Origin: an uncultured Lachnospiraceae bacterium | GTDB lineage: Bacteria > Bacillota > Clostridia > Lachnospirales > Lachnospiraceae | DNA length: 64,000 nucleotides | Assembly (NCBI GenBank): GCA_910584915.1 | Contig: CAJUDM010000002.1 | Location: forward strand, 124,001 to 188,000 | Reading direction: 5' to 3' | Part shown: one piece after another, positions 43,833-53,526 of the stretch | Position numbering within the stretch: the first letter of the stretch is position 1 | Layout of the letters: every line of letters starts with the position of its first letter | Notes under the pieces: model-generated | Told to the model about the DNA's origin: nothing | The model's input: only the letters and a program-made list of their open reading frames with translations | Database searches by the model: none | Made by a program: the position numbers and the translations under genes

Positions 43833-46346
43833 CTACTCTTCCTTCTCTTCCCCATCTGCTTCCAGAGACATCTCTTCTTCCGCAGATTCCTCACCTTCTA
43901 TTTTTTCCCGGACTTTCGCTATCTTGGCAACTTTCACACCGTTCTCCAGATTGATCAGTTTCACGCCGGATGTGATCCTGCCCAGTATGGAAACATCACT
44001 CATCCGGATCTGAATGATAATACCCTCCGTTGTGATCATCATGATCTCATGTTCTTCGTTCACAGCTTTCACACCGACCACATTGCCGGTCTTTTCCACG
44101 ATCTTATAACATTTGATTCCCTTGCCGCCGCGGCGCTGTACCGTAAACTCATTGATGTTCGTCCTTTTTCCCATACCGTTCTCGGAGACGATCAGCAGTT
44201 CATCACCCTGGGTGTTGAGCTGCATGCCGATCACCTCATCCCTGTCGGCGAGATTCATTCCGATCACGCCCATGGAACTTCTGCCGGTACCCCTGACATC
44301 CGTCTCCTTAAACCGGATACACATGCCGAATTTCGTTACAAGAAGGATATCCGTATCCTTGTTGGTCGTCTTGACTTCGATCAGTTCATCATCATCCCGC
44401 AGATTGATCGCGATCAGCCCGTTTTTCCGCACATTGCTGTACTCTACAATGGAAGTCTTTTTTACAATACCTCTCTTAGTAACCATAAACAGATTCTGGT
44501 CATCATCATAAGTCATAACCGGAATCATGGCAGAAATCTTTTCCCCGGGATTGAGCTGAAGCAGGTTGATGATCGCCGTACCTCTCGCCGTTCTCCCGGC
44601 TTCCGGTATTTCATAAGCCTTCATCCTGTAAACTCTTCCAAGGTTTGTAAAGAACATCACATACTGATGGGTGTCCATCATCAGAAGATCCTCAATATAA
44701 TCCTCCTCAATGGTCGTCATTCCCTTAATGCCTTTTCCGCCTCTGTTCTGTGTCTTAAAATTGTCCACAGTCATACGTTTGATATAGCCGAGGCTTGTCA
44801 TGGCAATGACCGTATTTCCCCTGGGAATCAGATCTTCCATATTGATATCATACACATCATAACCGATCTTACTTCTTCTGTCGTCACCATATTTGTCAGC
44901 GATCACCTGGATCTCTGTTTTGATCACACCGAGAAGCAGCTTTTCATCGGCGAGGATCGCTTTTAACTCTTTGATCTTTGCCATCAGTTCCTTATGTTCA
45001 TTTTCCAGCTTTTCCCTCTCTAAGCCTGTCAGAGCGCGCAGCCTCATATCCACGATAGCCTGCGCCTGCACATCGGTAAATTCAAATCTCTCTATTAAAT
45101 TTAATTTTGCCTCGGCAGTGGAAGCGCTGGCTCTGATAATTCGGATCACTTCATCGATATGATCGAGAGCTTTCAAAAGCCCCTGCAAAATATGATCTCT
45201 CTCCTCCGCTTTATTCAGATCATACTTTGTCCTTCTTGTCACGACATCTTTCTGATGGTCCAGATAGTAATTCAGCATATCCAAAAGGTTCATAACCTTC
45301 GGCTGATTATCCACAAGCGCAAGCATGTTGACCCCAAAAGAATCCTGAAGCTGAGTATGCTTATAAAGCTGATTTAAGATAACATTGGCATTCACATCTT
45401 TTCTCAGCTCGATCACGATCCGCATGCCTTCCCTGCTGGACTCATCCCGCAGGTCCGTAATGCCGTCTATTCTCTTTGTCTTTACAAGATCGGCAATCTT
45501 CAAAACCAGATTTGCCTTGTTCACCATATAGGGAAGTTCCGTCACGATAATGCGGGTCTTACCGTTGCTCATCGTCTCCATATCCGTAACCGCGCGGACA
45601 CGGACTTTACCCCTTCCGGTGCGATAAGCTTCCTCACTGCCCCTTGTCCCGAGAATCACGCCGCCGGTAGGAAAATCCGGTGCCTTCACAAGCTGCAGAA
45701 TTTCATCTATCTCAGTCTTTCTGTCCTCCAAAACCTGATTGTCAATGATCTTTACCACAGCGCTGACAACTTCCCTCAGATTGTGGGGCGGAATATTCGT
45801 TGCCATACCAACCGCGATACCCGTAGTACCGTTTACCAGAAGATTCGGATAACGGCTCGGAAGAACCACAGGTTCCTTTTCCGTATTATCAAAGTTCGGC
45901 ACAAAATCCACGGTATTTTTATTGATATCCGCAAGCAGTTCCATGGAAATCTTAGAGAGCCTTGCCTCCGTATAACGCATCGCGGCAGCGCCGTCGCCGT
46001 CCATGGAACCGAAATTTCCATGTCCATCTACGAGCGGATATCTCGTGGACCATTCCTGTGCCATATTGACAAGGGCACCATAGATGGAACTGTCCCCGTG
46101 AGGATGATATTTACCCATCGTATCACCGACAATACGGGCACTTTTTCTGTGCGGTTTATCAGGTCCGTTGTTCAGTTCGATCATGGAATAAAGCACACGC
46201 CTCTGCACAGGCTTTAATCCGTCCTTTACATCGGGAAGCGCACGAGCCGCAATAACGCTCATCGCGTAATCGATGTAGGAATCTTCCATTTTCTTCTTCA
46301 GGTCAACTTCTTCTATCTTGTCAAAATCGAAGATCTTGTCATCCAT
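43833..46346 (-). CDS. gyrA: DNA gyrase subunit A
   Basis: 837 residues. The breakage-reunion domain has catalytic Y125 (AAMRYTEARL) and the quinolone-determining region HPHGDSSIYGALVNMAQ; six C-terminal beta-propeller repeats with GyrA-box QRRGGKGIK follow, ending in an acidic tail. With GyrB it introduces negative supercoils. The position equivalent to E. coli Asp87 is Gly90, and E. coli Ala84 is Ser87. It lies 63 bases after gyrB with GAGG before the ATG. Confidence 0.98.
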   Translation of the reverse strand: MDDKIFDFDKIEEVDLKKKMEDSYIDYAMSVIAARALPDVKDGLKPVQRRVLYSMIELNNGPDKPHRKSARIVGDTMGKYHPHGDSSIYGALVNMAQEWSTRYPLVDGHGNFGSMDGDGAAAMRYTEARLSKISMELLADINKNTVDFVPNFDNTEKEPVVLPSRYPNLLVNGTTGIAVGMATNIPPHNLREVVSAVVKIIDNQVLEDRKTEIDEILQLVKAPDFPTGGVILGTRGSEEAYRTGRGKVRVRAVTDMETMSNGKTRIIVTELPYMVNKANLVLKIADLVKTKRIDGITDLRDESSREGMRIVIELRKDVNANVILNQLYKHTQLQDSFGVNMLALVDNQPKVMNLLDMLNYYLDHQKDVVTRRTKYDLNKAEERDHILQGLLKALDHIDEVIRIIRASASTAEAKLNLIERFEFTDVQAQAIVDMRLRALTGLEREKLENEHKELMAKIKELKAILADEKLLLGVIKTEIQVIADKYGDDRRSKIGYDVYDINMEDLIPRGNTVIAMTSLGYIKRMTVDNFKTQNRGGKGIKGMTTIEEDYIEDLLMMDTHQYVMFFTNLGRVYRMKAYEIPEAGRTARGTAIINLLQLNPGEKISAMIPVMTYDDDQNLFMVTKRGIVKKTSIVEYSNVRKNGLIAINLRDDDELIEVKTTNKDTDILLVTKFGMCIRFKETDVRGTGRSSMGVIGMNLADRDEVIGMQLNTQGDELLIVSENGMGKRTNINEFTVQRRGGKGIKCYKIVEKTGNVVGVKAVNEEHEIMMITTEGIIIQIRMSDVSILGRITSGVKLINLENGVKVAKIAKVREKIEGEESAEEEMSLEADGEEKEE

Positions 46347-46409
46347 ATTTCCTCACATTCTGCCGCAATCAGACGACATACAAACTTATCATTGTTTTAC
46401 TTTCACTCA

Positions 46410-48341
46410 CTATATATCCAGGTTTTTCACAAACTTCGCGTTTTCCTCGATGAAGATACGCCTCGGCTCCACCTTATCACCCATCAGCGTATTAAACGTC
46501 AGGTCTATCTCCGCCTCGTTCTCCTCATCCATATTGACACGGAGCAGAATTCTTCTCTCCGGGTCCATAGTCGTCTCCCAGAGCTGGTCCGCATCCATCT
46601 CGCCAAGTCCTTTATAACGCTGGATCTTGTTGCTCTGGTCTCTCCCCACCTCATCTAAGATCGCATTCAGCTCATCATCGCTGTAGGCATACCAGATCTT
46701 ATTTCCTTTTTCCAGTTTATACAGAGGCGGTTTCGCCAGATACACATGTCCCTGCTTGATCAGATCCGGCATAAACCGGTAGATAAAGGTCAGCATCAAG
46801 GTGGCGATATGTGCGCCATCCACATCCGCATCCGTCATAATAATGATCTTATCATAGCGGAGTTTCGTGATATCAAAATCTTCGTGGATACCTGTCCCAA
46901 ACGCCGTAATCATGGACTTGATCTCTTCATTCCCGTAAATCCTGTCAAGCCTTGCCTTCTCCACATTCAGGATCTTTCCGCGGAGCGGCAGGATCGCCTG
47001 TGTGGCACGGCTTCTCGCAGTTTTGGCGGAACCGCCAGCCGAATCTCCCTCCACAATATAAATCTCACAGTTTTTCGGATCCTTGTCGGAACAGTCCGCC
47101 AGTTTTCCGGGGAGAGTGCTTCCCTCAAGAGCAGTCTTACGCCTCGTCAGATCCCTCGCTTTTCTCGCCGCCTCCCTGGCGCGTTGCGCCATGATGGATT
47201 TCTCACAGATCACCTTTGCCACAGAGGGATTCTGTTCCAGAAAATAGGTGAGCTGCTCGCTGACAACACTGTCCACCGCACCTCTGGCTTCCGAATTGCC
47301 CAGTTTTTGTTTTGTCTGCCCCTCAAACTGGGGATCTTCTATTTTAACACTGATGATAGCCGTAAGCCCTTCCCTGATATCCTCACCGGAAAGATTTTGT
47401 TCCGAATCTTTCAGAAGTTTTGCACTTCTAGCATAATCGTTCATGGTCTTTGTCAGGGCATTTCTGAAACCTACCAGATGTGTTCCGCCTTCCGGCGTAT
47501 TGATATTATTGACAAAAGTATAGACACTCTCATTGTAGGCGTCATTATGCTGCATCGCCACTTCCACATAGACGCCGTTCTTTTTGCCTTCAAAATACAT
47601 AATATCATTATAGAGGACATCTTTACTGTTGTTCAGATACTGGACAAACTCCTTGATGCCGCCCTCATAATGAAATTCTCTCGTCTTTTCCGGCTCCTCC
47701 CTTTTATCTGTAAGCCTGATTTTTAAAGCCTTCGTCAGGAATGCAGTCTCCCTGAGCCTCGTCTTTAAGACGTCAAAATCATAGACCGTATCCTCAAATA
47801 TAGTGCCATCCGGCTTGAAAGTTACTTTTGTACCTGTTTTCTCAGGTTCACATTCGCCCACAACCTTCAGGGGATAACATACCTTTCCCCTCTCATACCG
47901 CTGTCTGTAAACCTTTCCCTCACTGGAAATTTCCACCTCCAGCCAGTCAGAGAGCGCATTTACGACAGAAGCGCCCACACCGTGAAGGCCGCCGGATACC
48001 TTATATCCTCCACCGCCAAACTTTCCGCCGGCATGAAGGATCGTAAATACAACTTCCACAGCCGGTATTCCCGCTTTGTGATTGATTCCCACCGGAATAC
48101 CGCGGCCGTTGTCAACAACTGTGATAGAATTATCTTCATTGATAAACACATCTATCACGCTGCAAAAACCCGCCAACGCCTCATCCACGGAGTTGTCCAC
48201 GATCTCATAGACGAGATGATGAAGCCCTCTCAGAGAAGTGGTTCCAATATACATACCGGGCCTTTTTCTTACCGCTTCCAGCCCTTCCAGAATCTGAATC
48301 TGATCCGCGCCGTATTCTTCTTTATTCTTTTCAATGCCCAT
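46410..48341 (-). CDS. gyrB: DNA gyrase subunit B
   Basis: 643 residues. The GHKL ATPase domain is at the N-terminus (EIVDNSVDEALAG and DNGRGIPVGI), followed by the transducer and a TOPRIM domain with EGDSAGGSAK and DADVDGAHI. It drives supercoiling by ATP hydrolysis with GyrA, encoded just downstream. AAAGGAC lies about eight bases before the ATG. Confidence 0.98.
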   Translation of the reverse strand: MGIEKNKEEYGADQIQILEGLEAVRKRPGMYIGTTSLRGLHHLVYEIVDNSVDEALAGFCSVIDVFINEDNSITVVDNGRGIPVGINHKAGIPAVEVVFTILHAGGKFGGGGYKVSGGLHGVGASVVNALSDWLEVEISSEGKVYRQRYERGKVCYPLKVVGECEPEKTGTKVTFKPDGTIFEDTVYDFDVLKTRLRETAFLTKALKIRLTDKREEPEKTREFHYEGGIKEFVQYLNNSKDVLYNDIMYFEGKKNGVYVEVAMQHNDAYNESVYTFVNNINTPEGGTHLVGFRNALTKTMNDYARSAKLLKDSEQNLSGEDIREGLTAIISVKIEDPQFEGQTKQKLGNSEARGAVDSVVSEQLTYFLEQNPSVAKVICEKSIMAQRAREAARKARDLTRRKTALEGSTLPGKLADCSDKDPKNCEIYIVEGDSAGGSAKTARSRATQAILPLRGKILNVEKARLDRIYGNEEIKSMITAFGTGIHEDFDITKLRYDKIIIMTDADVDGAHIATLMLTFIYRFMPDLIKQGHVYLAKPPLYKLEKGNKIWYAYSDDELNAILDEVGRDQSNKIQRYKGLGEMDADQLWETTMDPERRILLRVNMDEENEAEIDLTFNTLMGDKVEPRRIFIEENAKFVKNLDI

Positions 48342-48423
48342 CTAAAATGTCCTTTCTTTCAAAAAAACAACTATATCTATCTCAATTTCATATATTACCA
48401 ATATAATTAAAAATAAAATTATA

Positions 48424-49527
48424 TCAATTATCTATAGTTCCGTTTACCACTCTGAAAACCTTATTGATCTCAAAGCGGTTCTTCACAAATTCATCAAGCC
48501 CCGTACAGGTAATGATCGTCTGAATATCACCGATACTGTTCAACAGATAGTTCTGCCTGTTGCTGTCAAGCTCCGACAACACATCATCCAACAACAGGAC
48601 CGGCGCATCCTTTATGGATTTCTTTACAAGTTCTATCTCAGATAATTTCAGAGAAAGCGCCGCTGTGCGCTGTTGACCCTGGGAACCGAATTTCCGGATA
48701 TCCACATCATTTACCATAAAACGAATATCATCTCTGTGAGGACCAGCCGTAGTCTGTTTTAAAATAATATCCCTCTCCTGATTTCTTCTTAATTTCTCTT
48801 CAAGATCATCTATCTCCGTATTCTTTTCATAAATGACAGTTATCTTTTCTTTTCCTCCTGACAACTTCGCATGCAGTTCACTGATGATCTCACTGAGCTG
48901 TGCTATAAAAATCTCACGCCTCTCTATCAGTTTGCCTCCAAAAGACGCAAGCTGTGAATCCCATATGGAAAGAGTTTCCCTGAGTCCCGGTTTCAAATAA
49001 AGATCTTTTAACAGTTTATTTCTCTGATTTATTATTTTATTATAATGATTTAAATTATACAGATAGAAAGAATCCAGCTGACACAATTCCATATCAATAA
49101 AACGCCGTCTTTCAGCAGGACCGTTTTTGATAATACTCAGATCCTCCGGAGAAAAAAATACAACATTCAAAAGCCCCATCAGTTCTGCGGCTTTTTTAAT
49201 CCTCTGTGAATCTATCGCAATACCTTTTGTCTTTCCTTTTCTCAAATGCATATCGATCTGTCGGGTTATCTCTTCTTTAAACAGATAACTTCTGATATGA
49301 GCCTCCTCACATCCAAACCGAATGATATCCTGATCTTTGCTGCCCTTATGGGACTTTGTAGTAGCCATCATAAAAATAGCTTCCAGGATGTTTGTCTTTC
49401 CCTGGGCATTGTCGCCGTAAAATATATTGGTACGGCTGTCAAATTCAAGCTGCAGAGTATTATAATTTCTGAAATTTTGAAGTTCCAGAGATTTAATGAT
49501 CATAATTTTTAATTTTTTTGAGTCCAC
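48424..49527 (-). CDS. recF: DNA repair and replication protein RecF
   Basis: 367 residues from GTG 49527, or 359 from ATG 49503 (MIIKSLELQNFRNY), where family similarity begins. Walker A is GDNAQGKTNILEA, the ABC signature region is FGSQGQQRTAALSLKL and Walker B is LLLDDVLSELD. RecF loads RecA at gapped DNA. The GTG directly follows the TGA of the S4 gene, implying coupled translation; neither start has a well-spaced ribosome site. Confidence 0.96.
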   Translation of the reverse strand: MDSKKLKIMIIKSLELQNFRNYNTLQLEFDSRTNIFYGDNAQGKTNILEAIFMMATTKSHKGSKDQDIIRFGCEEAHIRSYLFKEEITRQIDMHLRKGKTKGIAIDSQRIKKAAELMGLLNVVFFSPEDLSIIKNGPAERRRFIDMELCQLDSFYLYNLNHYNKIINQRNKLLKDLYLKPGLRETLSIWDSQLASFGGKLIERREIFIAQLSEIISELHAKLSGGKEKITVIYEKNTEIDDLEEKLRRNQERDIILKQTTAGPHRDDIRFMVNDVDIRKFGSQGQQRTAALSLKLSEIELVKKSIKDAPVLLLDDVLSELDSNRQNYLLNSIGDIQTIITCTGLDEFVKNRFEINKVFRVVNGTIDN

Positions 49528-49779
49528 TCAATCGGGAATAAAATATTCCTGCGTCGGATGGCTCTCGCTCCTGTTTTTTACAATAAACTCTTTGCCATTA
49601 TAAGAAAATATATCGTCTTTGTAAAGTTTTCTTCCTCGGCGAAATTCTACCTCATCATTGACAGTTACTTCTCCATCCTGAATAATAGATTTTGCATCGA
49701 TGCCAGAACCTGCTTCACCGGAGAGCTTTAATGCCTGACCTAATTTTATAAACTCATCTTTTATCCATACTTCTTCCAT
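49528..49779 (-). CDS. S4-domain RNA-binding protein (YaaA/RlbA type)
   Basis: 83 residues. A short N-terminal segment precedes an S4 RNA-binding fold (FIKLGQALKLSGEAGSGIDA, then VNDEVEFRRGRKLYKDD). This small protein sits between dnaN and recF in many Bacillota and is thought to act in ribosome assembly. AAGGAG lies nine bases before the ATG. Confidence 0.9.
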   Translation of the reverse strand: MEEVWIKDEFIKLGQALKLSGEAGSGIDAKSIIQDGEVTVNDEVEFRRGRKLYKDDIFSYNGKEFIVKNRSESHPTQEYFIPD

Positions 49780-49846
49780 TTAAACCTGCTCCTTCACAAA
49801 TTACATTCCTGACAAACTCACAAAAAATTTAAGTATAAAAAACCTT

Positions 49847-50953
49847 TTAAGAAACCGTCGTAAAATTAACCGGCAGTATCATATAAACATAACTGTCCTC
49901 GGAATCTTTGATAAAGCAAGGCGCCTTCGGATTGACAAGATAAATATCAACTTCCTCTCCATCGATAACCCTCAGAGCATCGATCAAAAATTTAGGATTA
50001 AATCCTATCATCAGATCTTTACCATTTTTGGTAATATCGATCAGTTCGCGCATGCTGCCGATCGTAGAGTTAATCTTTAACTCCATATTGCTGTCAGTGA
50101 TATGGATGATGATCGGTTTTTTATCTCCCTCATTTACAAGCAGAGTTGCCCTGTCAATACTGTCCAGCAATTTTCTCTTATTGATCTTTACCTTTGTCTC
50201 ATAATCGGAGGAAAGCATCTGGTCAATATTAAAATAATCTCCCTCTATCAGCCTGGAAACCACTGTAGTATTATCAAATTCAAAAACAATATGCTTGTTT
50301 GTAAAAAATATGACAACGTCCTTATCTGTATCTCCGGATAAAATTTTGCTGATCTCATTTAAAGTCTTACCTGGAACCACCACCTTTTTTTTCGGGTAAG
50401 AATTCTTCAGATAAACTTTTCTGATGGATATCCGATGGCCATCCAGAGAGGCAACTCTGAGTTTATCTTCATTCACTTCAAACAGTTCCCCTGTCATCAG
50501 CTTGTTTGTATCGTTATCCGCAATAGAAAAAATTGTCTGCCGGATCAGTTCTCTCAATGTAAACTGTGACAAAATAATAGAATCCAGTTTTTCAATATTG
50601 GGAAGATAAGAAAAATCTTCCCCGGATTTCCCTACTATCTTGATATATACATCTCCGTTTGTAATGATCGTCTCATAAGTATCATTTGTTTCTATCCTGA
50701 TATCACCATCCGGATATTTACGCACGATCTCAAGAAATTTCTTTGCGTCCAGGGCAACAATACCGGGTTCTATAATGTCTCCTTCCACTATTGTCTCTAT
50801 GCCCAGTTCCATATCGTTAGCTGTCAGCTTTATTTTATCGGAAGCATTTATCAGAACGCACTGCAGGATAGACATTGTAGTTTTATTTGGAACAGCCTTT
50901 GATACCGTCTGAACGCCGTTTAAGAGATTTGTTCTTGAACATACTAATTTCAT
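49847..50953 (-). CDS. dnaN: DNA polymerase III sliding clamp, beta subunit
   Basis: 368 residues, the usual length for the clamp: three similar domains forming half of the ring that tethers polymerase to DNA. It begins MKLVCSRTNLLNGVQTVSKA and ends in the protein-binding-pocket segment YVYMILPVNFTT. It has its own promoter (51068-51096) in the dnaA-dnaN gap. Confidence 0.98.
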   Translation of the reverse strand: MKLVCSRTNLLNGVQTVSKAVPNKTTMSILQCVLINASDKIKLTANDMELGIETIVEGDIIEPGIVALDAKKFLEIVRKYPDGDIRIETNDTYETIITNGDVYIKIVGKSGEDFSYLPNIEKLDSIILSQFTLRELIRQTIFSIADNDTNKLMTGELFEVNEDKLRVASLDGHRISIRKVYLKNSYPKKKVVVPGKTLNEISKILSGDTDKDVVIFFTNKHIVFEFDNTTVVSRLIEGDYFNIDQMLSSDYETKVKINKRKLLDSIDRATLLVNEGDKKPIIIHITDSNMELKINSTIGSMRELIDITKNGKDLMIGFNPKFLIDALRVIDGEEVDIYLVNPKAPCFIKDSEDSYVYMILPVNFTTVS

Positions 50954-51256
50954 TTGTGCATAATCCTTTCCTAAAAAATATGAGTGATGTGGTTTTTTGC
51001 GTACTGCGCAGTGACTGTATATTAATGATGAATTTCATAGTCCATCGTAATAATGGATGTTGAAATGTTTATAACCTTGAAATATTCCGTAAACAAGCCT
51101 TACAGCGGTATGTAAAAGAGTATGGATAACGGTTGAAAAACTTGTGATAAGTTCTCAGTTATACACTTTGTTTTCCCATACCTGATCCTTCATTTTTAGT
51201 CTATAGAGAATTATCCTTATCCATCCACACATGATGTTTATAATTTTGTGGAAACG
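50954..51256. other. dnaA-dnaN intergenic region with DnaA-box-like sites
   Basis: 303 AT-rich bases. DnaA-box-like nonamers are at 51121-51129 (TATGGATAA, one mismatch to consensus) and 51217-51225 (TTATCCATC, two mismatches). In Bacillus subtilis the corresponding region is part of the bipartite origin; a similar role here is inferred. It also holds the dnaN promoter. Confidence 0.5.
51068..51096 (-). promoter_or_regulatory. Promoter of dnaN
   Basis: On the minus strand TTGTTT (51096-51091), 17 bases, TATAAA (51073-51068), 115 bases before the dnaN start. Confidence 0.6.
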
Positions 51257-52639
51257 TCAGGAAGGACTTAAAATATTTTTGATGATGCTTATTTTATTTT
51301 TCAGTTCCTCATTGACTTTCATTTCTTCTTCTATTTTTTTAATGCCGTGTATGATCGTAGTGTGATCCTTTTTACCGAGGGTTTTGGCTATATTGGTGAG
51401 CGGGGTATCGATCAGGTCTCTGCAGAGATACATGTAAACCTGTCTGGGAATGACAAATTCAGCGTTTCTCCGTTGAGATCTGATGTCATCCTGTGTCACA
51501 TCAAAATGTTCCGCTACGATATTGAGAATAAGTTCGGTTGTGATCTCTTTTGATGCGGAAGGATATATCACATCTTTTAATGCATCTTTTGCATGCTCCA
51601 TTGTGAGTTCATCCAGAGGTACTTTATTAATTTTGGAGAACGCTATTATTTTGTTGAAAGCGCCTTCAAGTTCCCTGATATTTGACTGGATATTGTTTGC
51701 TATATATTCAAAAATAGCGTTGTCTATCTTTTTTTCATAAATCTCTGCATTCTTACGGAGGATGGCAACCTTTGTCTCATAGTCCGGAGCCTGAATATCA
51801 GCAATCAGCCCCCATTCGAAACGGGATCTGAAACGTTCTTCCAAAGCCTCCATTTCTTTTGGAGGTTTATCGGAAGATATAACGATCTGCTTGCCGGTGC
51901 CGTGGAGCACGTTAAAAGTGTGGAAGAATTCTTCCTGTGTACTTTCTTTTCCGATAATAAATTGAATATCGTCAATCATCAGAACATCCACTGTCCTGTA
52001 TTTTTCACGCAGTTTTGTCATCGTGGCAGCATTACCGCTTCTGATGGATTCAATTACTTCATTTGTGAACTGTTCCGATGTCACATAGAGAACTTTTGTT
52101 TCTGAGTTCTGTTCGAGGATGAAGCGGCCGATGGAATGGATCAGGTGAGTCTTTCCAAGTCCGGCTCCTCCGTAAATATAGAGTGGATTGTATGCACCGC
52201 CCGGCGTTTCTGCAACGGCGAGCGCAGCAGAATGTGCAAATCTGTTATTGCTGCCGACTACAAAAGTATCGAATTTATATTTAGGGTTCAGGTTGGCGCG
52301 TTCATATATAATATTATAGACAGATTTATTAGAATTGCTGTCTTTCCCGGAATCATTCTCAATGTCTTTCTCCAGGACAAAAGAAACACTGTAATTCTTG
52401 TCCATCATCTCCGTGATAGTAACCTGAAAAAAGCTTGTGTATTTATTGGATATATAATTGATGGCGTGAGCCTGGTTCATAGGAATCACAATGAAAACAT
52501 TGTTGTCGTCTTCCTTATAAAATTTTAAAGGTTCGATCCATGTAGAATAAGAAATATTGGATAATTCATATTCTTTTTTGATAGTCTCTTTTATGAGATC
52601 CCATTTTTCTTCTATAGGATTTTGGGAGGAATGTTCCAT
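51257..52639 (-). CDS. dnaA: Chromosomal replication initiator DnaA
   Basis: 460 residues with the four DnaA domains: N-terminal helicase-interaction domain (1-90), linker (90-125), AAA+ ATPase with Walker A GGAGLGKT at 157-164 and Walker B VLMIDDIQF, and the DNA-binding domain ending in KKDHTTIIHGIKKIEEE, the DnaA-box recognition signature. GGAG lies eight bases before the ATG. The adjacent cluster of DnaA boxes marks the origin and probably allows autoregulation. Confidence 0.99.
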   Translation of the reverse strand: MEHSSQNPIEEKWDLIKETIKKEYELSNISYSTWIEPLKFYKEDDNNVFIVIPMNQAHAINYISNKYTSFFQVTITEMMDKNYSVSFVLEKDIENDSGKDSNSNKSVYNIIYERANLNPKYKFDTFVVGSNNRFAHSAALAVAETPGGAYNPLYIYGGAGLGKTHLIHSIGRFILEQNSETKVLYVTSEQFTNEVIESIRSGNAATMTKLREKYRTVDVLMIDDIQFIIGKESTQEEFFHTFNVLHGTGKQIVISSDKPPKEMEALEERFRSRFEWGLIADIQAPDYETKVAILRKNAEIYEKKIDNAIFEYIANNIQSNIRELEGAFNKIIAFSKINKVPLDELTMEHAKDALKDVIYPSASKEITTELILNIVAEHFDVTQDDIRSQRRNAEFVIPRQVYMYLCRDLIDTPLTNIAKTLGKKDHTTIIHGIKKIEEEMKVNEELKNKISIIKNILSPS

Positions 52640-52756
52640 TTTAATATCTCCGGTAAAATACTGTTTTTTTATGTGCTACAAAAAGTCAGAAGCCCATGGT
52701 AATGCCATTTTGTATCTGTCTTAAAAATGGAATTCTGATAAAAGGCGTTAGATTTC

Positions 52757-52785
52757 ATTATAATATAAAAAGGCTTATTTTTCAA
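52757..52785 (-). promoter_or_regulatory. Promoter of dnaA
   Basis: On the minus strand TTGAAA (52785-52780), 17 bases, TATAAT (52762-52757), 118 bases before the start codon and beside the DnaA-box cluster. Confidence 0.75.
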
Positions 52786-52835
52786 ATCATTTATATCCAC
52801 ATTTATTGTAGCATAAAAGATATGAAAAGAAAATG

Positions 52836-53154
52836 TTATCCACATAATTTGCAGTTATAAATTGTGGATAGTAATAATTTAAATCAGTTAAATTTAGTGA
52901 TAATAAATGGAAATAAATGAAAAAAAATCAGTATCATCAGTAAATAGGGTGGAAAACAAAGTATTTTAATAATATTATCCACATCTTATCCACAAATTGT
53001 GGATATATTTATGTAAAGTGAGTTGTCCACATCAGAAAAAATGTTGATATGTGTATATCTATATGTGGTAGTCAAAATCTGCGTTTATTAACTATATATT
53101 GATTTTGAGGTTCTATAAGTGAAATTCTTTGATTTACAAGGATTTTGTGGATAA
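52836..53154. other. Chromosomal replication origin, DnaA-box cluster
   Basis: The 662-base gap between dnaA and rpmH is very AT-rich and holds four perfect DnaA boxes: 52836-52844, 52975-52983, 52986-52994 (plus) and 53146-53154 (minus). Near-matches with one mismatch are at 52863-52871, 52998-53006 and 53033-53041. The two boxes at 52975-52994 are separated by two bases and followed by an inverted third. Gene order and strand reversal on both sides support the call. Confidence 0.9.
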
Positions 53155-53182
53155 ATTTTGAGCAAAAAATTGCCATATCTGC

Positions 53183-53211
53183 TTGACGAAAAAGATAATT
53201 ACTTATATAAT
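53183..53211 (+). promoter_or_regulatory. Promoter of the rpmH operon
   Basis: TTGACG (53183-53188), 17 bases, TATAAT (53206-53211), about 90 bases before rpmH. A second TATAAT at 53251-53256 has no matching -35 box. Confidence 0.75.
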
Positions 53212-53301
53212 TGAAACGATATTTTCCACACAAACAGAGTGAAAGATGAGTATAATACTGCCTTATATAGATTAAGGTTTTGAAAAGGAGGTGTATCTGA
53301 T

Positions 53302-53436
53302 ATGAAAATGACGTTTCAGCCTAAAAAGAGACAGAGATCCAAAGTGCATGGTTTCAGAGCGAGAATGAGTACTCCGGGCGGAAGAAAGGTTTTAGCTGCG
53401 AGAAGGAGAAAAGGAAGAAAAAGATTATCTGCATAA
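53302..53436 (+). CDS. rpmH: 50S ribosomal protein L34
   Basis: 44 residues, MKMTFQPKKRQRSKVHGFRA onward, very basic, ending RRKGRKRLSA: the invariant L34 sequence. AAGGAGGTG lies about ten bases before the ATG. It is the first gene of the rightward operon from the origin. Confidence 0.99.
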   Translation: MKMTFQPKKRQRSKVHGFRARMSTPGGRKVLAARRRKGRKRLSA

Positions 53437-53449
53437 GGTATTTACATTG

Positions 53450-53481
53450 GGCCACAAAACAGAATTTGTGGCCTGTTTCTT
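53450..53481 (+). terminator. Hairpin between rpmH and rnpA
   Basis: Perfect nine-base arms GGCCACAAA (53450-53458) and TTTGTGGCC (53465-53473) with a six-base loop, followed by TGTTTCTTT. It probably lets the abundant L34 message end early while some transcripts read on into rnpA. Confidence 0.7.
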
Positions 53482-53526
53482 TAAGATGCAGGATAATCTG
53501 TTATCTTTTATGTTAAAAAGCGGGAA

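Noticed and set aside
44049..44966. Plus-strand open frames across gyrA and gyrB
   Set aside because: Antisense shadows of two of the most conserved bacterial genes.
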